NCBI GenBank assembly: GCA_910584215.1
Contig: CAJTYI010000120.1
Coordinates: 1 to 6,493, forward strand
Source of the DNA: an uncultured Roseburia sp.
Lineage (GTDB): Bacteria > Bacillota > Clostridia > Lachnospirales > Lachnospiraceae
Length of the DNA: 6,493 nucleotides
Direction: 5' to 3'
The notes beneath the pieces are model-generated. The model was not told where the DNA came from and made no database searches. It saw nothing but the letters and a program-made list of their open reading frames with translations. Positions 1 to 6,061 of this stretch are shown in pieces (position 1 is the stretch's first letter; the number at the start of each line of letters is the position of its first letter). The position numbers were made by a program, and so were the translations under genes.

Positions 1-1
1 C

Positions 2-109
2 AAAGAAGCACGCTTAGAACCTCTGGCATTTGCTCCATTCAGAAAAAAGCAGAGACTGTGGCGCCAACTCACGATGATTTGCCGCATTTACCTTGTGAAA
101 AAGAAATAG
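2..109 (+). CDS. Possible 3' end of an upstream CDS (partial, unrecognised)
   Basis: The reading frame beginning at base 2 is open from the window edge to a TAG at 107-109. It gives about 35 residues that end in a basic, mixed hydrophobic tail (last residues RIYLVKKK), which looks plausible as a protein C-terminus. I do not recognise a family. It would converge on the minus-strand gene that ends at 184. The support is weak: a second plus frame is also open from the edge to a stop at 127-129, and a short minus-strand frame (87 to 1) is open to the edge too. The stretch is too short to judge codon use. The call rests only on being open and on the character of the tail. Confidence 0.25.
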   Translation, partial: KEARLEPLAFAPFRKKQRLWRQLTMICRIYLVKKK

Positions 110-128
110 TTTTAAGAATTTTTCGATA

Positions 129-161
129 GAATAAATATACAATACAAAGGAATATTTATTC
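129..161. repeat. AT-rich inverted repeat downstream of the DUF5721-like gene
   Basis: GAATAAATAT at 129-138 is perfectly complementary to ATATTTATTC at 152-161, with a 13-nt loop. It lies between the end of the possible upstream plus-strand frame and the end of the minus-strand gene. It could act as a weak 3'-end structure for converging transcripts. Neither side has a GC-rich stem or a clean run of T after the stem, so a standard intrinsic terminator is not supported. Confidence 0.4.
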
Positions 162-183
162 AGTCAAAACCTTGGCTAATAAT

Positions 184-690
184 CTATAATTTTTCTTCAA
201 ATGCAACCCCATTTTTTTTCAGAAATCGCTTTACCAGCGAATCCCACTCTTGTTCGAGGCTTTTGTCTACGGAAAAGATACGGTAGGAGATGCCGTTTGT
301 CACCTGGAGTTCGCCGCCCGAAAATTTGAGATTTAAGTACATGGCGGTAATGTCGGAAGGCAAAAATGAGCTGTGCGTCTGTGTGAGCGTGCGTGCTAAG
401 TTGTCCGGGGAGAGCAGAAAGATGAACTTAAATCCGGCGGGGGTACGCTTGCCCTTGATGAGATCGAAACAGCGCGTCCGCAGCCGGCCAAAAGGCAGAA
501 ACGAAAGTCCCATGAGCCCGTATGCCTCCAGTTCATCGCTGGAATAAAAATCGGGCGTGAGCGTTCCGTCTATCGTGACGGTGAGATCACTCAAAATCGT
601 GGCTTCCTGCAATAAAAAATGGTCGAAGATATTTTCCAGCAAAAGCTTATTCATAAATTCTTTTACTTCCAGGATATGTAGGGCAATCAT
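184..690 (-). CDS. DUF5721-like protein of unknown function
   Basis: This is a small soluble protein of 168 residues with no signal peptide, membrane segment or recognisable catalytic motif. Its sequence matches my memory of the DUF5721 family, which is common in Lachnospiraceae and has no known function. The family-like parts are the N-terminus (MIALHILEVKEFM, residues 1-13), the CFDLIKGKRTP stretch (about 74-84) and the C-terminal GGELQV...YRIFSVDKSLEQEWD region (about 125-150), followed by a basic tail. The frame stays open upstream to an ATG at 867, but the start is placed at 690. GGAGG lies 5 nt before that ATG, the family begins there, and a good minus-strand promoter at 782-810 lies inside the longer version. 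The extra 59 upstream residues look like untranslated leader. The gene is divergent from the large transglutaminase-like gene and appears monocistronic. Family assignment is from memory, not from a search. Confidence 0.8.
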   Translation of the reverse strand: MIALHILEVKEFMNKLLLENIFDHFLLQEATILSDLTVTIDGTLTPDFYSSDELEAYGLMGLSFLPFGRLRTRCFDLIKGKRTPAGFKFIFLLSPDNLARTLTQTHSSFLPSDITAMYLNLKFSGGELQVTNGISYRIFSVDKSLEQEWDSLVKRFLKKNGVAFEEKL

Positions 691-694
691 AGAG

Positions 695-700
695 TCCTCC
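695..700 (-). promoter_or_regulatory. Shine-Dalgarno site fixing the start at 690
   Basis: Read on the minus strand this is GGAGGA, 4 nt before the ATG at 690-688. It is the strongest ribosome binding site in the frame and decides for the 168-residue product over the longer 227-residue reading. Confidence 0.85.
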
Positions 701-781
701 GAAATGTTTTTACTGTCTGACGGAAAATGATTCCGCCGAACGCGTGCAATACCATATTGCAGATCAATTTGCAGACGATTT

Positions 782-810
782 ATTGTATCATGAACGCTTT
801 TGTTTGGCAA
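782..810 (-). promoter_or_regulatory. Vegetative-type promoter for the DUF5721-like gene
   Basis: On the minus strand, TTGCCA (810-805) and TACAAT (787-782) are separated by exactly 17 bp, and each matches the sigma-A consensus at 5 of 6 positions. Transcription would start near 775 and leave a leader of about 85 nt before the ATG at 690. A small dyad, CCGCT/AGCGG (811-815 and 822-826), sits just upstream of the -35 box. No regulator can be named. Confidence 0.65.
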
Positions 811-870
811 CCGCTGCGGGAAGCGGGGCGAGGGCGAAATAGTTGAGACGTTTCGCAGGCAGAACAATTG

Positions 871-899
871 TTGACCTTATCGTTGTTTGTGGTTATAAT
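871..899 (+). promoter_or_regulatory. Vegetative-type promoter for the transglutaminase-like surface protein gene
   Basis: TTGACC (871-876) and a perfect TATAAT (894-899) are separated by 17 bp, giving near-consensus sigma-A elements. Transcription would start around 906, leaving a short leader to any of the candidate start codons at 930, 957 or 993. A perfect 10-bp palindrome, AACAATTGTT (863-872), overlaps the first two bases of the -35 box and could be an operator half, but it is short enough to be chance. Confidence 0.75.
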
Positions 900-929
900 T
901 TGAATAACAGCTGCCGCAATTTTTAGAAG

Positions 930-3158
930 ATGTTCAGGAGGGCGGCGGCGAGTGGCATGGCAAAGGACAGATTGTCGGGAAAGAGGTGCGCAGTGAGGAT
1001 TCGAGGCAGACTTAAGATCAGTTATTTGTATGGGGTAATACTTTTTGTCGTTTTGGGGTTTTCGATTGTTTGGGGTGCCCGGCCTGTGCAGGCGGCAGAG
1101 AACAATTCATGGGGCATTGCTGATTCGGGAGCCGGCGGGCTGCTGCCGATCGAAGAGGTCAGTCTTTGCGGCGGGGAGGCTGAGGAAATAACCGTCTATG
1201 AACCCGCGGGAAAGACGCGCGCCGGGCTGTTTTCACGGCTGTTTCGCATGCAGGAGAGTGAGGAGGCGTATTGGCATCAGTACAGCAATTATTATCTGTA
1301 TAATCTAATGTCTGAGGAGGAGCAGGCTTATTACGATCTTCTTGACCAGTTGTGTATGGATTTTATGCTCTCAGACGATGAGGCGGTCTATAATCAGGCC
1401 AACGATATTTACTACCTGCCCTGTGTCTTTAGCGAAGAGCTGACGCGGGAGGAGATGAAGCGGGTATACAGTATATTTCGATACAACAACGGACAGTATT
1501 ATTTTATCAACAGCCGCATTATTACCATACAAAGAGACGGGCGCACCGGGATTGCGCCGGGCGTCTACGAGGTGTTTTGCAAGGGCAGTGAGCGATCGCA
1601 GGCATCACGGCAGGTGAGAGAGCAGCTCGATCAGTTCTCTTTGCAGGCGGCCGAGGAAGAGACGCCCGCAAAGCAGGCACAGCGGATTCACGATCTGATT
1701 ATTGATAAAGTGTACTATAACAGTGCGATCAATAATGCAGATTTTGACGACGAGAAGGAGCTGTCCCAGACCATCTATAGTGTGCTCTGCATGGACCGGA
1801 CGGTCTGCGCCGGCTATGCTCAGACTTTTGCGGTGTTATGCAACCGGGCGGGGATTGACGCGGTCTCGGTGACGAGTGCAACGCATGAATGGAACAAGGT
1901 GCGGTTAAATGATTCGTGGTACAACGTGGACTGTACCTGGGATGATCAGGGCAGTATAATATATACATATTACCTGAGGAGCGATGCGGTGTACGATGCC
2001 GGGGCGAGACCCCAAAGCCACGCGGAGGAAGCGCTTTGGGACGGTTTTTTGCCGCCCTGCACGCTGGATACGGCGCCAAAGAGCAGCAGAGTGCCGGGTG
2101 TTCCCGCAGAGATTACGGCGCGCACCTTGGAGCCGGTGCTCACGGCTGTGTGGCAGGAGCGGGAGCAGCAGTATCTTGTGACGATTACATGTGCGCAGGA
2201 GGATGCCGGTATTTACTATACGGTAAACGGCGATGTGCCGTCGCCTGCCAGGTCGAAAAGCAGCGTATACCGGCAGCAGTTTTTGGTGGAGCCGGAGCGA
2301 ATCATACAGGCGGCCGCAGTGAGCGACGCACATCTTGACAGTGAGATCGGTCAGCTTAAACTCCTGGCAGTGAAGCCTGCTCCCGGTGAGTCGGAGAGCG
2401 AGATGATGGGAACGCAGGCGTCGGAAAGCCAGGAAGTGCCGGTGAGAACCGAAACGCCGGAGAGCCAGGAAGTGCCGGTGAGAACCGAAACGCCGGAGAG
2501 CCAGGAAGTGCCGGCGAGAACCGAAACGCCGGAGAGTGAGAACACAGCGGGCACAACGGAGAGTGAGAGCAGTCCGGGGGCAGCGGGGAGCGGAAACGGC
2601 GCCACAGGAACTACACCTGCCGACAGTGGCTGTGAAGAGACGAAACCGCCCTTAAAGAAAGAGAGTACCTTTACGGTCGGAAAGAACACCTACCAGGTTA
2701 CAAAGACCGGCAGCAAGGCGGCGGTCAAATTCCTTCGCACCGCTAGAACGACCACGGCGCTCAAGATTCCTGCGACTGTCAAATATTGCGGTGTCAATTA
2801 CCGCGTGACTGCGATTGCCGCGAAAGCGTGCAGAAAATATAACAAAATAAAGACGGTCACAATCGGCAACAATATTACCAAGATTCCACAATATGCGTTT
2901 GAAAAATGTGGCAGTTTAAAGAAAGTGACGCTGGGAGCCGGTGTGACTACCATTGAAAAGGGCGCGTTTTTGCAGTGCAAAAAATTGGGTACGATTATCA
3001 TCCAATCGAAAAAGGTTTCTAAGGTAGGAGCCAATGCCTTTCGCGGCATTAAGCCGACGGCCAAAATATCGGTTCCGGCGGGGAAACTAAAGATATATCA
3101 AAAAAAGCTGAAAGGGAAAGGGCAGGGCAGCAAAGTGAAAGTCAAAGCGTTGCGCTGA
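930..3158 (+). CDS. Secreted transglutaminase-like protein with BspA-type LRR tail
   Basis: This is a large exported protein of 742 residues in the longest reading. A basic stretch and a hydrophobic helix (about 31-50) end in PVQA-AEN, a likely signal peptidase I site near residue 55. A helical region (about 115-260) leads into a transglutaminase-like core with a visible triad: C293 in TVCAGYA, H319 in ATHEW and D334 in VDCTWDD. Residues about 393-480 resemble a chitobiase/hexosaminidase C-terminal-type beta domain (IYYTVNGDVPSP). A Ser/Glu/Pro/Thr linker (about 484-570) holds three 12-residue repeats. The end (about 579-742) has BspA-type leucine-rich repeats (ITKIPQYAFEKC, VTTIEKGAFLQC) and a Lys-rich tail. 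Such domains occur in cysteine peptidases and in amide-bond-forming enzymes, so the reaction and substrate are unknown. There is no LPXTG motif or lipobox, so it is probably released or held non-covalently at the surface. The start is uncertain: ATG 930, ATG 957 or GTG 993. The last has the best-spaced ribosome site and gives a signal peptide of normal length. Confidence 0.9.
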   Translation: MFRRAAASGMAKDRLSGKRCAVRIRGRLKISYLYGVILFVVLGFSIVWGARPVQAAENNSWGIADSGAGGLLPIEEVSLCGGEAEEITVYEPAGKTRAGLFSRLFRMQESEEAYWHQYSNYYLYNLMSEEEQAYYDLLDQLCMDFMLSDDEAVYNQANDIYYLPCVFSEELTREEMKRVYSIFRYNNGQYYFINSRIITIQRDGRTGIAPGVYEVFCKGSERSQASRQVREQLDQFSLQAAEEETPAKQAQRIHDLIIDKVYYNSAINNADFDDEKELSQTIYSVLCMDRTVCAGYAQTFAVLCNRAGIDAVSVTSATHEWNKVRLNDSWYNVDCTWDDQGSIIYTYYLRSDAVYDAGARPQSHAEEALWDGFLPPCTLDTAPKSSRVPGVPAEITARTLEPVLTAVWQEREQQYLVTITCAQEDAGIYYTVNGDVPSPARSKSSVYRQQFLVEPERIIQAAAVSDAHLDSEIGQLKLLAVKPAPGESESEMMGTQASESQEVPVRTETPESQEVPVRTETPESQEVPARTETPESENTAGTTESESSPGAAGSGNGATGTTPADSGCEETKPPLKKESTFTVGKNTYQVTKTGSKAAVKFLRTARTTTALKIPATVKYCGVNYRVTAIAAKACRKYNKIKTVTIGNNITKIPQYAFEKCGSLKKVTLGAGVTTIEKGAFLQCKKLGTIIIQSKKVSKVGANAFRGIKPTAKISVPAGKLKIYQKKLKGKGQGSKVKVKALR
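981..986 (+). promoter_or_regulatory. Candidate Shine-Dalgarno site for an internal GTG start at 993
   Basis: AAGAGG lies 6 nt before an in-frame GTG at 993-995. Starting there gives a signal peptide of about 34 residues (MRIRGRLKISYLYG...PVQA), a typical length. The ATG at 930 has no clear ribosome site, and the ATG at 957 has AGGAGG (937-942) at a long 14-nt spacing. This site is therefore a serious candidate for the true start. Confidence 0.4.
2424..2531 (+). repeat. Three tandem 36-bp repeats in the linker of the surface protein
   Basis: Three head-to-tail units (2424-2459, 2460-2495, 2496-2531) encode ESQEVPVRTETP twice and ESQEVPARTETP once. Neighbouring units differ by a single base each: gaa/gag in the first codon and gtg/gcg at V/A. 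The near identity points to recent duplication or ongoing slippage or recombination. Being multiples of three, copy changes would alter only linker length between the transglutaminase/beta-domain part and the LRR part. Confidence 0.95.
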
Positions 3159-3233
3159 CGGTGGCGGTCAGTCTGCACGCCTGTCTGTGTGCGGGCATGC
3201 CTGCTTACAAATAAAACAGCAAGAATAGAACAG

Positions 3234-3239
3234 AGAGGA
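3234..3239 (+). promoter_or_regulatory. Shine-Dalgarno site fixing the M18 start at 3246
   Basis: AGAGGA lies 6 nt before the ATG at 3246-3248. The frame is open further up, to an ATG at 3189. That version would add 19 residues unlike an M18 N-terminus and has no comparable ribosome site. Confidence 0.75.
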
Positions 3240-3245
3240 ATCAGG

Positions 3246-4526
3246 ATGGAAGCATTGATGGAATTACTCGAGCAGGGCGTCTCGCCGGTGCAGGCCGTGC
3301 AGGTCTTGTGCAGGCGTCTTGCGCGTGCAGGTTATACGCAGCTTAATTACGGGACGGCGTGGGATTTAAAGCCGGGCGGCAAGTATTATCTGCCGCACCA
3401 TGACACGTCGCTGTTCGCTTTTGTGGTGCCGAAGACCATAAACGTGGACAACGGCATGCCGCCGGTTCGGATGGCGGCAGCCCACACGGATTTTCCCTGC
3501 CTGAAAATCAAGCCGTCGGCGGATGTTTACAGCTGCGGTTACAGGCAGTTAAACACAGAAGTTTACGGTGGAGCCATATTAAACACATGGATGGACCGGC
3601 CGCTGGGAATCGCAGGAAGGGCGGCGGTGAGAGGAGAGAACGCTTTTTCGCCGCAAATATGCTATTTTGCCCCGGATAGGAATCTGCTCACCATACCCAA
3701 TCTCGCCATCCATATGAACCGGGAAGTCAATAAAGGGGTGGAATTAAACAGGCAGACGGATCTGTTACCTCTGCTTGGTCTTGGAGAAAAGGAGGAGAGC
3801 GATTCCTTTTTACAGTATCTTGCAAAGGAGCTTGGCACTGTGCCGGAGGATATCCTTGACTTTGAGCTGACGGTATACTGTCGGGAGACGCCGCAGTATA
3901 TCGGCTTAAAGGAGGAGTTTTTGTCGGCGTCAAGGCTTGATAACATGACCTCCTGCGCGGCGCTGGTGGAGGCCCTGACAGATGCCAAAGAGACGGAAAG
4001 TGTCAATTTGATCGCTTTTTTTGACCATGAGGAGGTGGGAAGCAGGACAAAACAGGGCGCCGGGTCTGATTTTCTGCATCGTCTGGTGGCGCGCATTTTG
4101 GAAGCGTGCGGTCAGAAGGCGAGGACGGAGGAACTGCTTTATCGGAGTATGCTGCTGTCCGTGGATGTGGCGCACGGGCTCCATCCCAATCAACCGGGCA
4201 AAACGGATATCACGAACAAACCGATTCTGGGGGGAGGATTATGCATCAAAGAGGCCAGTGCGCAGACTTACGCTACGGACTGTCTTGCGGTTGCCGCAGT
4301 CTGCCAGATCTGTGAGAGCTGCAAGATTCCCTTTCAAAGATTTGTCAATCGTTCCGACATGCCGGGCGGCAGTACGCTAGGGTCGATCGCCTCATCCTTT
4401 TTTCCTGTACCCACGGTGGACGTCGGGGTGCCGATTTTAGCCATGCACTCCGCCAGAGAGCTGATGTGCGGCAAAGACCAGATGGCACTGAGGGATATGC
4501 TGCAAAGTTATTTTTCTTACTGTTAG
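3246..4526 (+). CDS. M18 family zinc aminopeptidase (aspartyl aminopeptidase type)
   Basis: This is a cytosolic metallo-aminopeptidase of 426 residues that removes N-terminal residues, typically Asp or Glu in this family, from peptides. It ends peptide breakdown and recycles amino acids. The di-zinc site is complete by comparison with known M18 enzymes: H80 in AAAHTDFP, D232 in RLDNMTS, catalytic E262 with E263 in DHEEVGSRTKQGAGSDF, D307 in SVDVAHGLHPN and H401 in AMHSARELM. The MPGGSTLGS segment (372-380) is also typical. Length is near the normal size for bacterial members, and there is no signal peptide. Family members form large multi-subunit (often dodecameric) shells. It starts 87 nt after the stop of the surface protein gene. 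I see neither a good promoter nor a T-tailed hairpin in that gap, so read-through from upstream is possible. The symbol apeB is sometimes used for such genes but is not claimed. The substrate is inferred from the family only. Confidence 0.95.
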   Translation: MEALMELLEQGVSPVQAVQVLCRRLARAGYTQLNYGTAWDLKPGGKYYLPHHDTSLFAFVVPKTINVDNGMPPVRMAAAHTDFPCLKIKPSADVYSCGYRQLNTEVYGGAILNTWMDRPLGIAGRAAVRGENAFSPQICYFAPDRNLLTIPNLAIHMNREVNKGVELNRQTDLLPLLGLGEKEESDSFLQYLAKELGTVPEDILDFELTVYCRETPQYIGLKEEFLSASRLDNMTSCAALVEALTDAKETESVNLIAFFDHEEVGSRTKQGAGSDFLHRLVARILEACGQKARTEELLYRSMLLSVDVAHGLHPNQPGKTDITNKPILGGGLCIKEASAQTYATDCLAVAAVCQICESCKIPFQRFVNRSDMPGGSTLGSIASSFFPVPTVDVGVPILAMHSARELMCGKDQMALRDMLQSYFSYC

Positions 4527-4568
4527 CACAACAAATAATTAATATTCGTTGTACTAGCACAACGAATA
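4524..4568. repeat. Three copies of a 14-bp motif in alternating orientation (possible operator or switching hairpin)
   Basis: Copy 1, TAGCACAACAAATA (4524-4537), begins on the stop codon of the M18 gene. Copy 2 (4543-4556) is the motif inverted, and copy 3, TAGCACAACGAATA (4555-4568), is direct again. Copies 2 and 3 form a perfect 10-bp stem, TATTCGTTGT with ACAACGAATA, around ACTAGC. Copies 1 and 2 can pair with two mismatches, so the two hairpins exclude each other. The run after the second stem is A-rich, not T-rich, so this is not a plus-strand intrinsic terminator. The symmetric core TTGT-ACTAGC-ACAA is the sort of site dimeric repressors bind, and the lipoprotein gene starts 109 bp further on. 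A regulatory role is inference. Confidence 0.6.
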
Positions 4569-4664
4569 AAAAATAACGGACGCTTTAATCATCCGGCGTC
4601 AATGAATCAGAAATTTGCGATTTACTGTACCAGCTTCGGGGAGGATAGAGAAGATTGATCTATA

Positions 4665-4670
4665 GAGAGG
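4665..4670 (+). promoter_or_regulatory. Shine-Dalgarno site of the lipoprotein gene
   Basis: GAGAGG lies 7 nt before the ATG at 4678. Another ATG at 4671, in a different frame, directly abuts the site and is too close to use it. This supports the lipoprotein frame. Confidence 0.7.
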
Positions 4671-4677
4671 ATGGATT

Positions 4678-5979
4678 ATGAGAAAAGTGAGAAAAACACG
4701 GCGCGGCATACTTGCCGCGTCACTGTTGTGTATTGGCATGTTAAGCGGGTGTCTAGCGCCGGGGACGGAGTATATGCCGGAAGATGCCGCCTTATGGGAG
4801 GAGCCGCCGGGGACGGAATATATACCGGAAGATGCCGCCTCGTGGGAGGAGCCGCCGGAGACGACATTTTTGCAGGATGCCGCGCAGAATATGCGGGAAA
4901 ATATCGAGAACTTCAGGGAGAGAATTGCAAGCGGAGCAGAAGCGGAGAAAACGCAGACGGAGGGCGACGATACAGGAGAGGATTTTGCCGCCGTGCATGA
5001 AAGCCGTTATGTATATGGGACGCTCACCGAAACGGAACAGCGGGTATACCATGAGATCTATCGCGCATTGCAGCAGTATGAGGAAGAGATCACTGTGAGC
5101 ACGAAAGACAAGCACTTGCTCGATCGGGCATATGACGCTGTGTATGCCGATTACGGGGAGTTATTTTGGAGCAGCGGCTATACTTATACGGAATATACGC
5201 TTGCCGGCAATGTGCGGGAATTAAAATTTGCGCCCAAATATATGATGGACAGGGAAGAAAAGGAGCGCACGCAGCAACAGATCGACGGGGTCGTGCAGGG
5301 AATCCTTGCGCAGGCGCCGGCCGGTGGCACGGAATATGACCGGGCGCTCTATGTCTACGAATACCTGATTGAACATGTGGAATATGATGCCGGGGCTGCG
5401 GACAATCAGAATATAGTCAGTGTGTTTTTAAACGGGCGCACCGTATGTGAGGGCTACGCGCGGGCTTCGCAGTATCTGTTGGAATGTCTGGGTATTCAGT
5501 CAGCGGTCGTCGGCGGTATGGCAAAGGGGGATTTTCACGCCTGGAATCTCATGCGTTTGGACGGCGAATACTATTATATGGACACCACATGGGGAGATAA
5601 CGCAGGCGGCATAGAGCAGGAGGGGGCAAAGGCCTATATCAATTACAACTATTTTGCCGTGACGACTGACGAGCTGTTTCGCACGCATACGCCCTCGCAG
5701 ACGATCGAACTGCCGGAGTGCACTGCGACGGCGGATAATTATTATGTCAAGAACGGTCTTTATATCGCAGAGGGGATAGAGGCGGCGTCAGCCGTGCTTA
5801 AGGCGCACTATGAGGCCGGGGAATCGTCCGTTTCCCTGAAATTTTCCACCGAAGCGTTATATCATGTCGCATATACGCAGTGGATTGACGACAGCGGTAT
5901 TTTTGATCTGTGCAATGGGCTGACAAACCTTTATTATTTTGAGGACCGTTCGCTGTATGTGCTGACCTTCCTCTTTTAA
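4678..5979 (+). CDS. Transglutaminase-like lipoprotein
   Basis: This 433-residue protein is exported and probably lipid-anchored to the outer face of the membrane. A basic start (MRKVRKTRRG) and a hydrophobic stretch end in the lipobox LSGC with C25 as the modified residue. An acidic, Pro-rich linker (26-62) contains a duplicated 16-residue unit. A helical region (about 63-215) precedes the transglutaminase-like core, with C257 in TVCEGYA, H287 in FHAWN and D302 in MDTTWGD. The layout after the core (INYNYFAVTTDELF, then LPECTATADNYYVKNG) is typical of clostridial transglutaminase-domain proteins, and a probable beta-rich C-terminus follows (about 353-433). It appears distantly related to the core of the protein at 930-3158 but lacks the LRR tail. 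The triad is intact, so activity is likely, whether hydrolysis or transfer at amide bonds; the substrate is unknown. The gene follows the M18 gene after 151 nt with no obvious consensus promoter. Confidence 0.92.
   Translation: MRKVRKTRRGILAASLLCIGMLSGCLAPGTEYMPEDAALWEEPPGTEYIPEDAASWEEPPETTFLQDAAQNMRENIENFRERIASGAEAEKTQTEGDDTGEDFAAVHESRYVYGTLTETEQRVYHEIYRALQQYEEEITVSTKDKHLLDRAYDAVYADYGELFWSSGYTYTEYTLAGNVRELKFAPKYMMDREEKERTQQQIDGVVQGILAQAPAGGTEYDRALYVYEYLIEHVEYDAGAADNQNIVSVFLNGRTVCEGYARASQYLLECLGIQSAVVGGMAKGDFHAWNLMRLDGEYYYMDTTWGDNAGGIEQEGAKAYINYNYFAVTTDELFRTHTPSQTIELPECTATADNYYVKNGLYIAEGIEAASAVLKAHYEAGESSVSLKFSTEALYHVAYTQWIDDSGIFDLCNGLTNLYYFEDRSLYVLTFLF
4759..4854 (+). repeat. Tandem 48-bp duplication behind the lipobox
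   Basis: Units 4759-4806 and 4807-4854 are identical at 44 of 48 bases. They encode PGTEYMPEDAALWEEP and PGTEYIPEDAASWEEP. The duplication starts three residues after the lipid-anchored cysteine and lengthens the acidic spacer between the membrane and the enzyme domain. Confidence 0.95.
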
Positions 5980-6012
5980 TTATGACCTTTTTATAAAATT
6001 TGCAAAACCCTC

Positions 6013-6041
6013 TATACAAACGATTTTATTTGTGTTATTAT
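6013..6041 (+). promoter_or_regulatory. Candidate distal promoter of the DegV-family gene
   Basis: TATACA (6013-6018) and TATTAT (6036-6041) are separated by 17 bp, and TG at 6033-6034 gives an extended -10. The -35 box matches consensus at 4 of 6 positions and the -10 at 5 of 6. Transcription would start near 6048, giving a leader of about 135 nt. Confidence 0.45.
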
Positions 6042-6061
6042 CACATAGTAATGAAAACTAC

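Noticed and set aside
1..87. Minus-strand frame from an ATG at 87 running off the left edge (29 codons)
   Set aside because: Only a weak AAGG at 3-nt spacing precedes it, there is no recognisable protein and no promoter; too short to support.
691..867. N-terminal extension of the DUF5721-like frame up to an ATG at 867
   Set aside because: A good promoter lies inside it (782-810), the GGAGG site is placed for 690, and the extra residues look unlike a protein start.
1729..2338. Long overlapping frames on both strands inside the surface protein gene
   Set aside because: They are shadows of the real gene: no ribosome sites, no family resemblance, Arg/Pro-rich out-of-frame composition.
3154..3204. 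Small inverted repeats after the surface protein stop (CTGAC/GTCAG, GCACGC/GTGTGC, GGCATGCC) as a terminator
   Set aside because: Stems are only 4-6 bp and no T run follows any of them.
3662..4560. Minus-strand and alternate-frame readings within the M18 gene
   Set aside because: The M18 frame carries all catalytic motifs over its whole length; the others lack ribosome sites and known motifs.
4543..4576. Hairpin 4543-4568 as an intrinsic terminator of the M18 gene
   Set aside because: On the plus strand the stem is followed by A residues, not T; no other T-tailed hairpin exists in the spacer.
4579..4600. GACGC/GCGTC stem in the spacer before the lipoprotein gene
   Set aside because: Only 5 bp around a 12-nt loop and no T run; likely chance.
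6030..6046. TTGTG...CACAT dyad as a Crp or Rex operator
   Set aside because: The spacing between half sites fits neither the Crp nor the Rex consensus, and one arm has a mismatch; it overlaps a -10 box but is too weak to name.
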